DNA from: Dongia_B sp035539075
Lineage (GTDB): Bacteria > Pseudomonadota > Alphaproteobacteria > Dongiales > Dongiaceae
Assembly: GCA_035539075.1 (NCBI GenBank)
Contig: DATLJB010000005.1
Location: 1 to 64,000 of the forward strand
Direction of reading: 5' to 3'
Length of the DNA: 64,000 bases
The notes below the pieces were generated by a model. The model did not search any database, was not told the origin of the DNA, and worked only from the letters and a program-made list of their open reading frames with translations. The position numbers and the translations under genes were made by a program. The first letter of the stretch is position 1, and the number at the start of each line of letters is the position of its first letter. This document shows positions 42,736 through 52,116 of the stretch, in pieces.

Positions 42736-43775
42736 TGCCGCGCTTTGCTTCCATCCAGGTGATGCGGGCAGTGGCGGCACTGGCGGTGCTGCTGTTCCAT
42801 CAATCCCTACTGGCGATCGGCTATGCCGGCGTTGACATCTTCTTCGTCATCTCCGGCTTCATCATGGGCAGCATCGGCACCCGCGAGCGGCCGGGTGATT
42901 TCATCGCGCATCGGCTGATTCGCATCGTGCCGCTCTATTGGGCGGTGACGCTGGGTATGTGTCTGATGTCCTTCGTGCCGGGCCTCTTTGCGAATTTCAC
43001 CTTCGACGGGCCAGCGCTGCTGAAATCGCTCTTCTTCATTCCCTACGCACAGCCGAACGGCGAGATCTGGCCGCTGGTGGTGCCCGGCTGGACGCTGAAC
43101 TACGAAATGCTGTTCTACCTCGTCTTCTGGCTTGGCCTGGTGGCGCGGCGACCTTTCACCATGGCGGCGTTGCTGCTGGGCGCGCTCATCCTATCCGGCC
43201 TCGCCCTCCATCCGGAGAACGCCATCTGGCGCAGCTGGAGCGATCCGCTGCTGCTGGAATTCGTGGCCGGCCTCCTCTTGTCGCGGCTCGGCTGGCTGCG
43301 CGGCCGGATCGTGGGCGGCGGGCTGCTGCTGCTCGGCGTCCTCGGTTTCGCCACGGCCGCCTATATCGGCGGCGATACCGGTAACTGGCGGCCGATCATT
43401 CTCGGTCTTCCCGCCTTTGCGCTGGTCAGCGGCGCCCTGGCGATGGAACGCGGCACGGCTATCGATCCTGCCGCAGTCGATCCTGCCGCCGGCCATTCGA
43501 AGCGGACATGGCGCTATCTCCGTCCGCTGGAGCTAATCGGCGACTGGTCCTATTCGCTCTATCTGCTGCATGGCCTCGCCTTGAAGGCAGTCGAAAAGCC
43601 GCTGGCCGCGCTGCCCTGGCTTGACGTGCCGCTTGGTATCTTTGCCAGCCTCGCTTTGGCCTATGCCAGCTATCGCTTCTTCGAGCGACCTGTGGGACGC
43701 GCCTTGCGCCGCCTGCTGCATCGGCGTTCAGTACCGGCGCAGCCGGTCATCATCAGCCGTGAAATCGGCGTCTAG
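42735..43775 (+). CDS. Acyltransferase 3 family protein (ExoZ/OafA-like)
   Basis: 346 residues with ten or so membrane helices and the AT3 signatures RFASIQVMRAVAALAVLLFHQS near the start, YAGVDIFFVISGFIM and WSYSLYLLHG near the C-terminus. It O-acetylates or acylates a sugar residue on the periplasmic face, like ExoZ in succinoglycan. Start ATG 42735 overlaps the flippase stop (TGATG). The protein lacks the SGNH hydrolase domain of long OafA proteins. The modification cannot be told from sequence. Confidence 0.88.
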   Translation: MPRFASIQVMRAVAALAVLLFHQSLLAIGYAGVDIFFVISGFIMGSIGTRERPGDFIAHRLIRIVPLYWAVTLGMCLMSFVPGLFANFTFDGPALLKSLFFIPYAQPNGEIWPLVVPGWTLNYEMLFYLVFWLGLVARRPFTMAALLLGALILSGLALHPENAIWRSWSDPLLLEFVAGLLLSRLGWLRGRIVGGGLLLLGVLGFATAAYIGGDTGNWRPIILGLPAFALVSGALAMERGTAIDPAAVDPAAGHSKRTWRYLRPLELIGDWSYSLYLLHGLALKAVEKPLAALPWLDVPLGIFASLALAYASYRFFERPVGRALRRLLHRRSVPAQPVIISREIGV

Positions 43776-43893
43776 GCGGGGCAGGGCGGGAACGCGGCGC
43801 GTCTGTGGCCGTTTAAGCCAGGCGCAGCCGGCGATCTGCCTCCGCAATCTGTTGGCGCGCGATGCGGACCATGTTTGAAAGAGGGCCAATTTC

Positions 43894-44958
43894 GTGAAGA
43901 TCCTGTTGACCACGGCCCATCCTTTTCTGCCGGAAATGGCCGGCGGGATGCAGATCTGTGGCGACACGCTGGCCCGCCGCATGTCGGCGCGCGGCCATGA
44001 GGTGGCGGTCTTTTCCGGCCTGGTCGGCAAGGGCCTGCAGGGCTTCGGCGCACGCCTGCAACTGAAGCTGTCCGGCGCGAAGACGGTGTCGGACCGACGC
44101 CTCGGCTATCGTGCCTGGCGCGGCTGGTTTCCCTGGGAGGGGGCTGACCAGGTCGCCGCGCGCTTCCATCCGGATGTCGTCGTGGTGATGGCCGGCAAGC
44201 CGGTGAAAATCGCCTCTGCCTTCAAGCCGATTGGCATCCCCATGATCATGTGGCTGCAGAACGTCGAATTCGAGGACCATTTCGGCGATTTCGGCGAGCT
44301 CGGCGGCCCACCCTGTGTCGCCAATTCGCAATTCACCGCCGATACCTATCGTCAACATTATGGCGTTGCGCCGGTGGTCATCCATCCGATCGTGCGGCGG
44401 GAGAAGTACGTCACGGAGCCAGGTGGCGATATGGTGACCTTGATCAATCCGCACCCGCATAAGGGCCTGTCGGTCGCACTGGAGATGGCGCGGCTCTGTC
44501 CCGATATCCCGTTCCTTTTTGTCCAGACCTGGGACCTGCCGCCGGAGGCGCGGGCCGAACTCGATCGCCAGCTTGCCACCTTGAAGAACGTCACCCTGCA
44601 TCCGGCGGTCGAGGATATGCGGCAGATCTATCGCCGCACCAGGATCCTGCTGGCGCCGAGCCAGTGGCAGGAGGGTTATGGCCGTGTCGCCACCGAAGCG
44701 CAGTTCAGCGGCATTCCCGTTATCGCCTCGACGCGCGGCGGCCTGCCGGAGGCAGTGGGGCCGGGCGGCCTGCTGCTCGATGCCACTGCGCCGGCCGAGG
44801 AATGGGCGGGAGCGTTGCGCCGGCTGTGGGACGATGCCGGCTACTACCGCCAGCTCTCGGAAGCCGCCGACGCACATTCGCGCCGGGCGGCGAACGATCC
44901 CACCCTGCAGACCGATCAATGGGAGACGGTCCTCAATTATGTGGCGAGGCAGTCATGA
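43894..44958 (+). CDS. Glycosyltransferase family 4
   Basis: 354 residues of GT-B fold. N-terminal MKILLTTAHPFLPEMAGGMQICGDTLARRMSARGHEV, and the C-terminal GT4 nucleotide-sugar site LLAPSQWQEGYGRVATEAQFSGIPVIASTRGGLPEAVGPGG with the E-x7-E pattern. GTG 43894 start with GAGGG upstream. It ends in an ATGA overlap with the GT2 gene. Adds one sugar of the EPS repeat unit; donor not known. Confidence 0.9.
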   Translation: MKILLTTAHPFLPEMAGGMQICGDTLARRMSARGHEVAVFSGLVGKGLQGFGARLQLKLSGAKTVSDRRLGYRAWRGWFPWEGADQVAARFHPDVVVVMAGKPVKIASAFKPIGIPMIMWLQNVEFEDHFGDFGELGGPPCVANSQFTADTYRQHYGVAPVVIHPIVRREKYVTEPGGDMVTLINPHPHKGLSVALEMARLCPDIPFLFVQTWDLPPEARAELDRQLATLKNVTLHPAVEDMRQIYRRTRILLAPSQWQEGYGRVATEAQFSGIPVIASTRGGLPEAVGPGGLLLDATAPAEEWAGALRRLWDDAGYYRQLSEAADAHSRRAANDPTLQTDQWETVLNYVARQS

Positions 44959-45866
44959 AGATTTCGGTGATCATCTGCACCCGAAACCGGGCCCATGCCA
45001 TTGAAGGCAGCCTGGATTCGGTGGCGGCGGCGATCGCTGCCGCCGGGCCGGTCGAGGCAGAAATCGTCGTCGTCGACAATGCCTCCGACGACGATACGGC
45101 CGAGCGGGTGCGCGGCTGGGCGTCGCGCAACGCCGTGCCGGTCAACCTCCAATACGAAACCCAGCGCGGCCTGTGCTTCGCGCGCAATTGCGGCTTGCGC
45201 GCCGCTCGTGGCGAGCTGATCGCCTTCACCGACGATGATTGCCGCTGGAGCGAAACCTATGTGCAGGAATGGCTGGCCCATGTCGCGCAGGATCGCGGTC
45301 CGGTGCTGCGCGGCGGGCGAGTGGAGCTCGGCGATCCCAGCGACATGCCGATCACCGTCAAGACCTCGATGGAGAAGGTGACCTGGAGCCTCGACCAGAA
45401 GTCAGCCCGCTTCGGCACGTTGGGCCTCTGCATCATCGGCTGCAATATGACGATGAGCAGGGCGCTGATCGAGCGCGTCGGCCCCTTCGATGTGCGCTTC
45501 ACCAGCAAGGGCGTCTCCGGCGCCGACGACACCGACCTCGTCTATCGCTGCTATCTTGCCGGCATCCCGATCGAATATGTGCCGGACATGGTAGTCTATC
45601 ACTATCACGGGCGGAAGACGCAGGAGCAGGCCTATAAGCTGATGTCGAGCTACATGATCGGCTCGGGTGCGCTCTATGCCAAATACATCTTCAAGAATAT
45701 CGATCTCATCCGCCCGGCGGTATGGGATGCGCGGCTGGCCGTCAAGGAATGGCTGCATGGCGGCAACGACCTGCTGCCGGAGTTCAACTTCTCCTACCGG
45801 ACCCAGCTCTATTACTGGCTGGTGGGCGCCTGGCGCTATTACACGCAGCCCTTCCGGCGCGCCTGA
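44955..45866 (+). CDS. GT2 glycosyltransferase
   Basis: 303 residues, GT-A fold: MKISVIICTRNRAHAIEGSLDSV, EIVVVDNASDDDT, ELIAFTDDDCRW with the D-x-D metal motif, and SGADDTDLVYRCYLAGIPIEYVPDMVVYHYHGR near the end. It closes the long plus-strand run, starting on the ATGA that ends the GT4 gene. No membrane helix. The C-terminus is followed by a 13-bp tandem duplication across the stop codon. Donor and linkage not determinable. Confidence 0.9.
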   Translation: MKISVIICTRNRAHAIEGSLDSVAAAIAAAGPVEAEIVVVDNASDDDTAERVRGWASRNAVPVNLQYETQRGLCFARNCGLRAARGELIAFTDDDCRWSETYVQEWLAHVAQDRGPVLRGGRVELGDPSDMPITVKTSMEKVTWSLDQKSARFGTLGLCIIGCNMTMSRALIERVGPFDVRFTSKGVSGADDTDLVYRCYLAGIPIEYVPDMVVYHYHGRKTQEQAYKLMSSYMIGSGALYAKYIFKNIDLIRPAVWDARLAVKEWLHGGNDLLPEFNFSYRTQLYYWLVGAWRYYTQPFRRA

Positions 45867-45885
45867 CCATGTGCGCCTGACCATG
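45859..45885. repeat. 13-bp tandem duplication at GT2 stop
   Basis: GCGCCTGACCATG occurs at 45859-45871 and 45873-45885, with one base between. The first copy contains the GT2 stop codon. It is a local duplication without an obvious role. Confidence 0.7.
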
Positions 45886-45919
45886 CCCGGCTGCCAGCTC
45901 ACCCGTGCGTGCTGGCAGG

Positions 45920-47365
45920 TCAAAGTCTGCGGGCCAGTGCCTGCGGATTGGCAAGATCGGCGGCGGTGAGCACGATCTGCTGGGCCATTTCCGGCGGCGG
46001 TGCCGATAGCGGTTCCGGCGCCGCAGCGGGCCGATCGCTCTGCATGTCAATCCGCGCGAGCCGCGCATCGGGCGACAGCAGATAGGGCGCCAGGTCAAGC
46101 AGCTGCGCGTCATCGAAGAGCACCAGCCGGGTGTCCCTCGCCATGGCCATGGCCAGCAATTCCGGGCCGATGAAACCGGCGGTAAGCGGCAGGGTGATCG
46201 CAGCGCAATTCACCACGCGCCCCGTCCAGCCGCCTTGCTCGAGCGAGGCGAGGACGGCTGCGGGCGGAACTTTGCCGCGCGTCAGCAGGACGAAGCTCTT
46301 GGCGGGTTGCGCGGTCGCTTCCGCCAGGGCGGTTGCCTGGCCGGTTGTTGCCGGGCTGGTTGTTGCCTGCACAGGGGTGCTCTTTTTCAGGCGCTCGCGC
46401 AGCCGGCGGCCGAGCCCATCCTTGGCGGCCTCCCGGAGCAGTGGCCAGATCGAGGGATAGCGGAAGAGGTCGAGGGCGGCGGAGGCAAAGGCGCGTGACT
46501 TCAGCCGCTCGACACAGCGGGTGAAATGTCCGATGCGCACGAGCGCATCGCGCCGGCGCTGCGACATCGCCCGCAATTGCGGTGCGTCCGACAGGCGGGC
46601 GTGGAAACGGTCGGCTGCCGCTATCAGGCTGGCAATCTCGGCGCTGCCGAGGCGGAAGGAGATGGAATGCCGGTGCCGGCGGTAGAAATAGAAGGCGCCG
46701 GGCACGTAGGCGAATCTGGCGCCATCCCAAAGCAACCTGGCGACGAGGTCATAGTCCTCGCCGATCCGCAGGCTTTCATCGTAACGCGCGGCGGCGTCTT
46801 CGAACAGGCGACGACGGAACAGCGGCTTCAGATAGCCGAGCGGCGCGTTGCTCTCGAACATGATGTTCGCGCGGATGTAATCGCCGAGTTCGATCTGCCG
46901 CCGTTCCTTCCATTCGTCGCCTTCCAGCAGGAACGCGCTGGGGCTGCCATCCTCGAAGAACAGGATCTGGTTGTCGGCGAGGATGTCGGCATTGCAGGCA
47001 AGCGCCTCCGCCAGCAGCAGTTCCAGCCGGCGCGGATGCATGATGTCGTCGCCGTCCAGAATGGCGATCCAGTCGCCGCGCGCGGCCTGGATGCCGAGAT
47101 TGCGCGCCGCGGCCGGTCCGCGGCCGGGACCATCCAGCAGGATCAGGCGCCCATCTTCCTGCATATGCTGGGCGATGCGCCGGCGGGTGTCGTCGGTGGA
47201 GCCGTCATCGATGACGATGATCTCGATCCGACGCAGGCTTTGGCGGCGCGCCGACCACAGGGCGGCATCGATATAGCTTTCCAGGTTCTTGCTGGTGACG
47301 ATGAGGCTGAGGCGCGGGGCGCCATTGCCGAAGTCGCCCGTCATGGAACTGGCGTCAAGCGGCAT
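45920..47365 (-). CDS. GT2 glycosyltransferase with C-terminal extension (ExoO/ExoW-like)
   Basis: 481 residues. The GT-A domain is complete: LSLIVTSKNLESYIDAALWSARRQS, IEIIVIDDGSTDDT, DWIAILDGDDIMHP, and FRRRLF...RIGEDYDLVARLLWDG as the acceptor helix region. Homologous to the neighbour at 47355 over its first 320 residues. A C-terminal ~150-residue extension (Ala/Thr-rich) follows, with no recognised domain. ExoO or ExoW of succinoglycan are the nearest types by motif, a tentative statement. Starts with an 11-bp overlap with the upstream GT2. Confidence 0.86.
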   Translation of the reverse strand: MPLDASSMTGDFGNGAPRLSLIVTSKNLESYIDAALWSARRQSLRRIEIIVIDDGSTDDTRRRIAQHMQEDGRLILLDGPGRGPAAARNLGIQAARGDWIAILDGDDIMHPRRLELLLAEALACNADILADNQILFFEDGSPSAFLLEGDEWKERRQIELGDYIRANIMFESNAPLGYLKPLFRRRLFEDAAARYDESLRIGEDYDLVARLLWDGARFAYVPGAFYFYRRHRHSISFRLGSAEIASLIAAADRFHARLSDAPQLRAMSQRRRDALVRIGHFTRCVERLKSRAFASAALDLFRYPSIWPLLREAAKDGLGRRLRERLKKSTPVQATTSPATTGQATALAEATAQPAKSFVLLTRGKVPPAAVLASLEQGGWTGRVVNCAAITLPLTAGFIGPELLAMAMARDTRLVLFDDAQLLDLAPYLLSPDARLARIDMQSDRPAAAPEPLSAPPPEMAQQIVLTAADLANPQALARRL

Positions 47366-48386
47366 CGCGCAGCCCCAGGAGGTGGCGGAGCTTGCGGCCT
47401 GCGCGCAACTGCGCCTGTTCCAGCAGCTTGCCGATCAGTTCGATCCCGGTCGACGGCGCGGTACGGAAAGCCGCGATTAGGTTTCGCCAATTCCGTGCCT
47501 TGACCGCTTCGATGACCAGCAGCCAGCGTACCTTGCCGTCGATATGGCGGCAGTGGCGGGCGATTACGCGGCGCTCGAAAGGGCGCAATTGCGGCAGGGC
47601 GGCGAGACGCCGGTCGCTGTGCAGCAGGGCTTCCAGGTCCTGGCGTGAATGGCGACCGCTGAGCGACCCTTCCCGCATGACCGCGACATAGCCCGCGGCC
47701 GGCACCAGGCGCAGGCGGGCGCCGAGCGCCAGGGCCGTGGCATAGAGCAGATAGTCCTCGCCCAGGCGGACGGCTTCGTCATATTGCAGTCCGTGTTGCT
47801 GCAGGAAGCTGCGGCGTATGATGGGCTTCAGGAAGCCCATTTCCCGCCGATGCCGGCTGCGGCTGCTGATATTACCGCGCACGAACTCATTGAGATCGAT
47901 ATCGCTGCTCCGGTTCACTTCCAGCAGCGGGCGGGCCGGCGCCGTAGACGGCGCATCCTCCGCAATCTGCAGCAGGTCATCGGCGATGATATCGGCACCA
48001 TCGCTTTGCGCCAGCAGCCGGCCGAGCCGGCCGGGCTGCATGTAATCATCGCCGTCGAGAATGGTGATCCAGTCGGCCGTTGCGAATGAAAATGCGGCGT
48101 TGCGCGCCGCCGAGGGGCCGCCATTGCGCGGCTGGCGTATCACCTTGAGCTTGGGCAGCGCGGCGCAGAGCGCGCTCGCCCGGGCGAAAGTGTCGTCCGT
48201 TGAGGCATCGTCGACGACGATGACGGATCGCACCTCATCCTCACCAGCCACGGAACGAATGGCGCGCTCGATCGTGTCGGCACGGTTCCAAGCGGCGATG
48301 ATCACGTCAACCATTGCGGCCATCGGGCGCTTCTGCTCGGCTGTCGCCGCGTCGGCCATCGCGGGCATCGTCTGCGCCAGCAACAT
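47355..48386 (-). CDS. GT2 glycosyltransferase (ExoO/ExoW-like)
   Basis: 343 residues. MVDVIIAAWNRADTIERAIRSV, VIVVDDASTDDT, DWITILDGDDYMQPGRLGRLLA and GFLKPIIRRSFLQQHGLQYDEAVRLGEDYLLYA show a full GT-A fold, most like the ExoO-type transferases. It is paralogous with the gene at 45920. The gene lies between two GT2s, with a TAG-GATATG junction to the upstream one (stop 48390). The start ATG 48386 has little spacing to an AGGA, so one of several in-frame Mets (e.g. 48314) may be used. Confidence 0.86.
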   Translation of the reverse strand: MLLAQTMPAMADAATAEQKRPMAAMVDVIIAAWNRADTIERAIRSVAGEDEVRSVIVVDDASTDDTFARASALCAALPKLKVIRQPRNGGPSAARNAAFSFATADWITILDGDDYMQPGRLGRLLAQSDGADIIADDLLQIAEDAPSTAPARPLLEVNRSSDIDLNEFVRGNISSRSRHRREMGFLKPIIRRSFLQQHGLQYDEAVRLGEDYLLYATALALGARLRLVPAAGYVAVMREGSLSGRHSRQDLEALLHSDRRLAALPQLRPFERRVIARHCRHIDGKVRWLLVIEAVKARNWRNLIAAFRTAPSTGIELIGKLLEQAQLRAGRKLRHLLGLRDAA

Positions 48387-48389
48387 ATC

Positions 48390-49586
48390 CTAGGCGACCT
48401 GCTTGGATTGCCAGGCGGTCGGCTGGCGCCGGTATTTCTCGATCACCATGCGGCAGCAGCCGCCGATCCCGATCAGGCGCAGGAGCAGCAGCAATCGCCG
48501 CCAGCCGAGGCTGAAGCCGCCCTCCTTGAATCCGGCGCGGGTCAGCCACAGCATCGGCCGCGCCAGCGCCTCGACGATCGTCTTGCCATAGGGGGAGCTG
48601 CGCCGCAATTGCGCGAGCTTGCGCACGCTGGCATGGTCGAGGCTCAGCAGATCCCACATATGAGCCATGTTGACGCTGACCAAAGCGCGCTCGACTTCCT
48701 GCGGCAAGGCCGGCGCGGCGGAGGTCCGGGCGGCGGTGGTCAGGTCGGCAATCGCCATTTGCCAAAGCGCGCTGCGGGCGAACATGCAGGCGCGGCTGAG
48801 ATAGGCGGCGCGGCGCTTCAGGTCGAGCCGCAGGTTCTCGGCAAAGAACGGCGTCACCCGGTCCACCGTCATCTCGTCGCGATGCAGCAGCAAGGCCTTC
48901 TGGGAGAACTGCACCGCGCGGGTCAATGCCTCGCCGGCGGACATCTGGCGGCCGGGGATGAAGCGGGCGCCGCCATGGACACGCTGGTAGAAGACCATAT
49001 GCGGCAGATAAAGCGAATTCGCATAGAGCGCCAAGCGGATCATCGCCTCGACATCCTGGCAGCGCGGGAAATCCATGCGGAAATGGCCGATACGGTCATA
49101 GGTCGAGCGGCGTACCAGCGTGGCGGCCTGGAAGGGAAAAAGGTTGCCGAGGAAATTGATCAACGCCCGGTCGGGGCCCGGTTCGCCCCAGTAATCGGGA
49201 AGGCGCAAATCCTCGGTGCGATCGTCGATGAAGTACTGATGCATGCCATAGACGAAATCCAGTTCCGGATTCTCGTCCAGCGCATCGACGAGCGGACGGA
49301 TGCCGTCCTCGGCGGCGATGTCGTCATCGTCGAAGATCCAGATGTAATCCGCCCGCGTCCGCGCCAGGGCGGCATTCATCGCCGTCGCCTTGCCGGCATT
49401 AGGCTGGGTGACAATGGTGATCATGTCCTGATAGGGCGCCAGCGCCTGCAAGGTCTCGTCCGTCGAGCCGTCATTGACGACGATGATTTCGTCGACCGGC
49501 CGCGTCTGGCGCAAAATCGACTCGAGCGCGATCGGCAGGTAGTTGGCGCGGTTATAGGTCGGGATGATGGCGCAGACTCTGCTCAT
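48390..49586 (-). CDS. GT2 glycosyltransferase
   Basis: 398 residues. N-terminal MSRVCAIIPTYNRANYLPIALESILRQTRPVDEIIVVNDGSTDET, DYIWIFDDDDIAAEDGI with the D-x-D motif, RRSTYDRIGHF and CQDVEAMIRLAL. C-terminal region has a helix-rich, Arg-rich tail. A soluble cytosolic transferase that would add a further sugar. First gene of the GT2 trio on this strand, followed 3 bp later by the next. Confidence 0.9.
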   Translation of the reverse strand: MSRVCAIIPTYNRANYLPIALESILRQTRPVDEIIVVNDGSTDETLQALAPYQDMITIVTQPNAGKATAMNAALARTRADYIWIFDDDDIAAEDGIRPLVDALDENPELDFVYGMHQYFIDDRTEDLRLPDYWGEPGPDRALINFLGNLFPFQAATLVRRSTYDRIGHFRMDFPRCQDVEAMIRLALYANSLYLPHMVFYQRVHGGARFIPGRQMSAGEALTRAVQFSQKALLLHRDEMTVDRVTPFFAENLRLDLKRRAAYLSRACMFARSALWQMAIADLTTAARTSAAPALPQEVERALVSVNMAHMWDLLSLDHASVRKLAQLRRSSPYGKTIVEALARPMLWLTRAGFKEGGFSLGWRRLLLLLRLIGIGGCCRMVIEKYRRQPTAWQSKQVA

Positions 49587-49700
49587 TCGCTTACCTGCAA
49601 GTTATTTGAAGTTGTCGAGAAGCGGCCAGATCCGGTTGCGGCCGCACCGGGGACGGGCAAGCCGGCCGCCCGTCATTGCGGCCGAGGCGAGCCGCACGGG

Positions 49701-50762
49701 TCATGACGCAGAAACCTCCTGCTGGCCGTAGAGTGTCGCTTCCTGCTGCCCGAACAGCCGGGCAACGACGCCGGCATGTAACACGCCGCGCATCAGCCAG
49801 CGGCGCCAGGTGACCGGCCGGGGCAGGGTGATGACGCACATGCCAAGACAGATCACCGCCTTGGCGCCGGCAAGGCCGAGCTGCGTCAGAAGGCCGAGGC
49901 CGCGATGCTGGCGCGCGAGAAGTCGGCCATGGGTCTGGCCGGAGCGATAGCGCCGGCGCAGGAACCATCGCAGCGACTGCCGGTCGGCGGTGAGGCGCTC
50001 CCTGACCAAGGCGTCTGCCGCATAATCGAAACGGCCGCCATTGCGGTAGATACGGTCGAAGAAATCCGTGTCCTCACCGCCCGATTTGCCGAGTGCCAGA
50101 TCGAACAGCTGGCCGCGCACGGCAGGATGATGCAGGTCGATCAGGCTGTTGCCGGCATAGCCGGTGCGGATCTCGCCATCGACCAGCACCACCGCGGCGG
50201 AATGGAAGTCACCGCGCTTCAGCCAGCCTGGCGCCGTCTCATCGTAGATTGCCTGCATGGGGCCGAAAATCGCCGCAACAGGCGGGGTTTCGCGGGTGCG
50301 GTCGATCAGCTTCTGCAGCCAGTCCGGCGATGCCGTTTCATCGTCATCGATGAAAGCCAGCCATTCGGTTTCGCAATTCTCGATACAGGCATTGCGCGCG
50401 ATCGAGATGTTCCGCCCTGGCGCATGCACATAGCGCAGATCGATGCCCAGTTCCCGGCCGGCGGTCTCGATGGCGAGCCGCGCGGTATCCGCATCGTCAT
50501 TGTCGACGACGAGCACGCGCTGGTTGAGGTCGCGCAATTGTTGTGCCGCGATGCTGCGCAGGCAGTCGAGGACGGCGGCGCGCCGGAAGGTGCAGATGGC
50601 GACGGTAACCGTGGTGATACGGCCACCGGTCCGCGGCGCCTGGCCGGATGAGCTCCCATCCGCCGTCCGGAGACTCGCTCCCGTGGCATCGCGGTTGTTG
50701 CCGCGGCTGCTCCAGGTCGGATCACCCACCGGCACGATCGGCATATTGGAAAGGCTGTCCAC
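49701..50762 (-). CDS. GT2 glycosyltransferase, ExoM-like
   Basis: 353 residues. VTVAICTFRRAAVLDCLRSIAAQQL, VLVVDNDDADTAR, AFIDDDETASPDWLQKLI (D-x-D), GKSGGEDTDFFDRIYRNGG and two C-terminal hydrophobic segments. The ICTFRR opening and ARNACIE motif match ExoM of succinoglycan synthesis. Start GTG 50762 with GAGGA nearby; an ATG at 50744 has no ribosome site. It diverges from an ExoL-like gene, with a hairpin in between. Confidence 0.86.
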   Translation of the reverse strand: MDSLSNMPIVPVGDPTWSSRGNNRDATGASLRTADGSSSGQAPRTGGRITTVTVAICTFRRAAVLDCLRSIAAQQLRDLNQRVLVVDNDDADTARLAIETAGRELGIDLRYVHAPGRNISIARNACIENCETEWLAFIDDDETASPDWLQKLIDRTRETPPVAAIFGPMQAIYDETAPGWLKRGDFHSAAVVLVDGEIRTGYAGNSLIDLHHPAVRGQLFDLALGKSGGEDTDFFDRIYRNGGRFDYAADALVRERLTADRQSLRWFLRRRYRSGQTHGRLLARQHRGLGLLTQLGLAGAKAVICLGMCVITLPRPVTWRRWLMRGVLHAGVVARLFGQQEATLYGQQEVSAS

Positions 50763-50880
50763 GCGTCCTCGCTGCGCATTCTGCTGGCGATGGTCTAACG
50801 GTGGAGGATCGAAGATGTTGCAATGCGGTCTTGCATTATGCTCTTTTTTGCCGGTTCCCGCCGCGGCGGGCCGCCCGTCC

Positions 50881-50900
50881 GATCCGGCTCGGGCCGGATC
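50881..50900. promoter_or_regulatory. Inverted repeat before ExoL-like gene
   Basis: GATCCGGC-TCGG-GCCGGATC, a perfect 8-bp repeat with a 4-base loop. It sits 31 bp upstream of the ExoL-like ATG in the divergent promoter region. It could be a regulator site or a 5' UTR hairpin. Confidence 0.55.
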
Positions 50901-50931
50901 AACCGACTTTCACCCGATCTGTGGATATGGA

Positions 50932-52089
50932 ATGAGCATTTCCTATCTGGTCCATGACCTGAACGATCCCGCCGTGGCCCGCCGCGTCGCCATGCTGCTG
51001 CGGGGCGGGGCGATCGTCGATCTGCTGGGCTTCCGGCGCGGCCGGCAAGTGCCGGAGGAGGTGGCCGGGTTGCGGCCGCGCGATCTGGGGGAGACGCGGG
51101 ACGGCCGCTTCGTCGCCCGCATTCTGTCGGTTGTCAAAGCGCGTCTCAATATGGGTGACTGGGGGCGGGTCTTTGAGGATGGCGACAGCATTCTCGCCCG
51201 CAACCTGGAGATGCTGTATCTCGCGGCTGCTGCGCGGCGCCGTTTCGCGCCGGGCAATCCCCTGTTCTATGAATTGCTCGACATCCATCGGCTGATGATC
51301 GGCGATGGCGCGCCTGCGCGCCTGCTGCGGCGGCTTGAAGGCGCACTGCTGCGCCAATGCGCCGGGGTGATCGTCAGTTCGCCGGCATTCGAGCGCGACT
51401 ATCTGCGGCGCTACTACCGCCATCTGCCGCCCGTCATGCTGTGGGAGAACAAGGTGATGCCGGCGGCGCTGATGCGTGCGAAGGGCAGGGCGCCGAAGCT
51501 GACGGGAACGGATTTCTCGCCGCCTACGCCGCCGCCTGCCGGCCCGCCGTGGCGCATCGGCTGGTTCGGCGCCATACGCTGCCGGCGCAGCCTGCTCTGT
51601 CTTGCCGCCATTGCCCGCAAGCATCCCGGCCTCATTGAGGTCGATATTCGTGGCCGCGTCACCGAGGCGATGGGCGGTGACTTCCAGCAGATCGTCGACG
51701 CGACGCCGGGCCTCCATTATTTCGGTCCCTATCGCTATCCCGACGACCTGGCCGCGATCTACGGCCAGGTGCATTTCGTCTGGGCGATCGACTTCTACGA
51801 AGCCGGCCTCAATTCCGCCTGGCTCTTGCCCAACCGGCTCTACGAAGGCGGCTATTGCCGGCGCGTGCCGATCGCGCTCGCCAATGTCGAAACCGGGCGT
51901 TGGCTGGCGCGTCACGGCCTCGGCTTCCAGCTTGGCGATGATCTGGAAACCGCGGCCGAGACGCTTTTTACCAGCATGACGCCGGCTAAATATCAGGCCG
52001 CGCTGGTGAGCAGCCTGGCGGCGGATTCATCCCTTTTCTGCCTCAACGAGGCGGCCTGCGAAACCATGGCCGCCGCGCTGCTGGGTTAG
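50932..52089 (+). CDS. Glycosyltransferase, GT-B, ExoL-like
   Basis: 385 residues. N-terminal MSISYLVHDLNDPAVARRVAMLLRGGAIVDLLGFRRG is a recognisable opening of the ExoL-type family. Centre: IGWFGAIRCRRSLLCLAAIAR and HYFGPYRYPDDLAAIYGQVHFVWAIDFYEAGLNSAWLLPNRLYEGGYCRRVPIA; these resemble a GT-B donor site without the E-x7-E motif. A longer open frame to 50443 is antisense to the ExoM-like gene and rejected. Alone on this strand between ExoM- and GH16-like genes. Confidence 0.82.
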   Translation: MSISYLVHDLNDPAVARRVAMLLRGGAIVDLLGFRRGRQVPEEVAGLRPRDLGETRDGRFVARILSVVKARLNMGDWGRVFEDGDSILARNLEMLYLAAAARRRFAPGNPLFYELLDIHRLMIGDGAPARLLRRLEGALLRQCAGVIVSSPAFERDYLRRYYRHLPPVMLWENKVMPAALMRAKGRAPKLTGTDFSPPTPPPAGPPWRIGWFGAIRCRRSLLCLAAIARKHPGLIEVDIRGRVTEAMGGDFQQIVDATPGLHYFGPYRYPDDLAAIYGQVHFVWAIDFYEAGLNSAWLLPNRLYEGGYCRRVPIALANVETGRWLARHGLGFQLGDDLETAAETLFTSMTPAKYQAALVSSLAADSSLFCLNEAACETMAAALLG

Positions 52090-52116
52090 CGGCGCGGCAG
52101 GTCCGGAAACCGCGGT

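Noticed and set aside
50443..50931. Long N-terminal extension of the ExoL-like frame
   Set aside because: It is antisense to the ExoM-like GT2 and not conserved with the glycosyltransferase fold.
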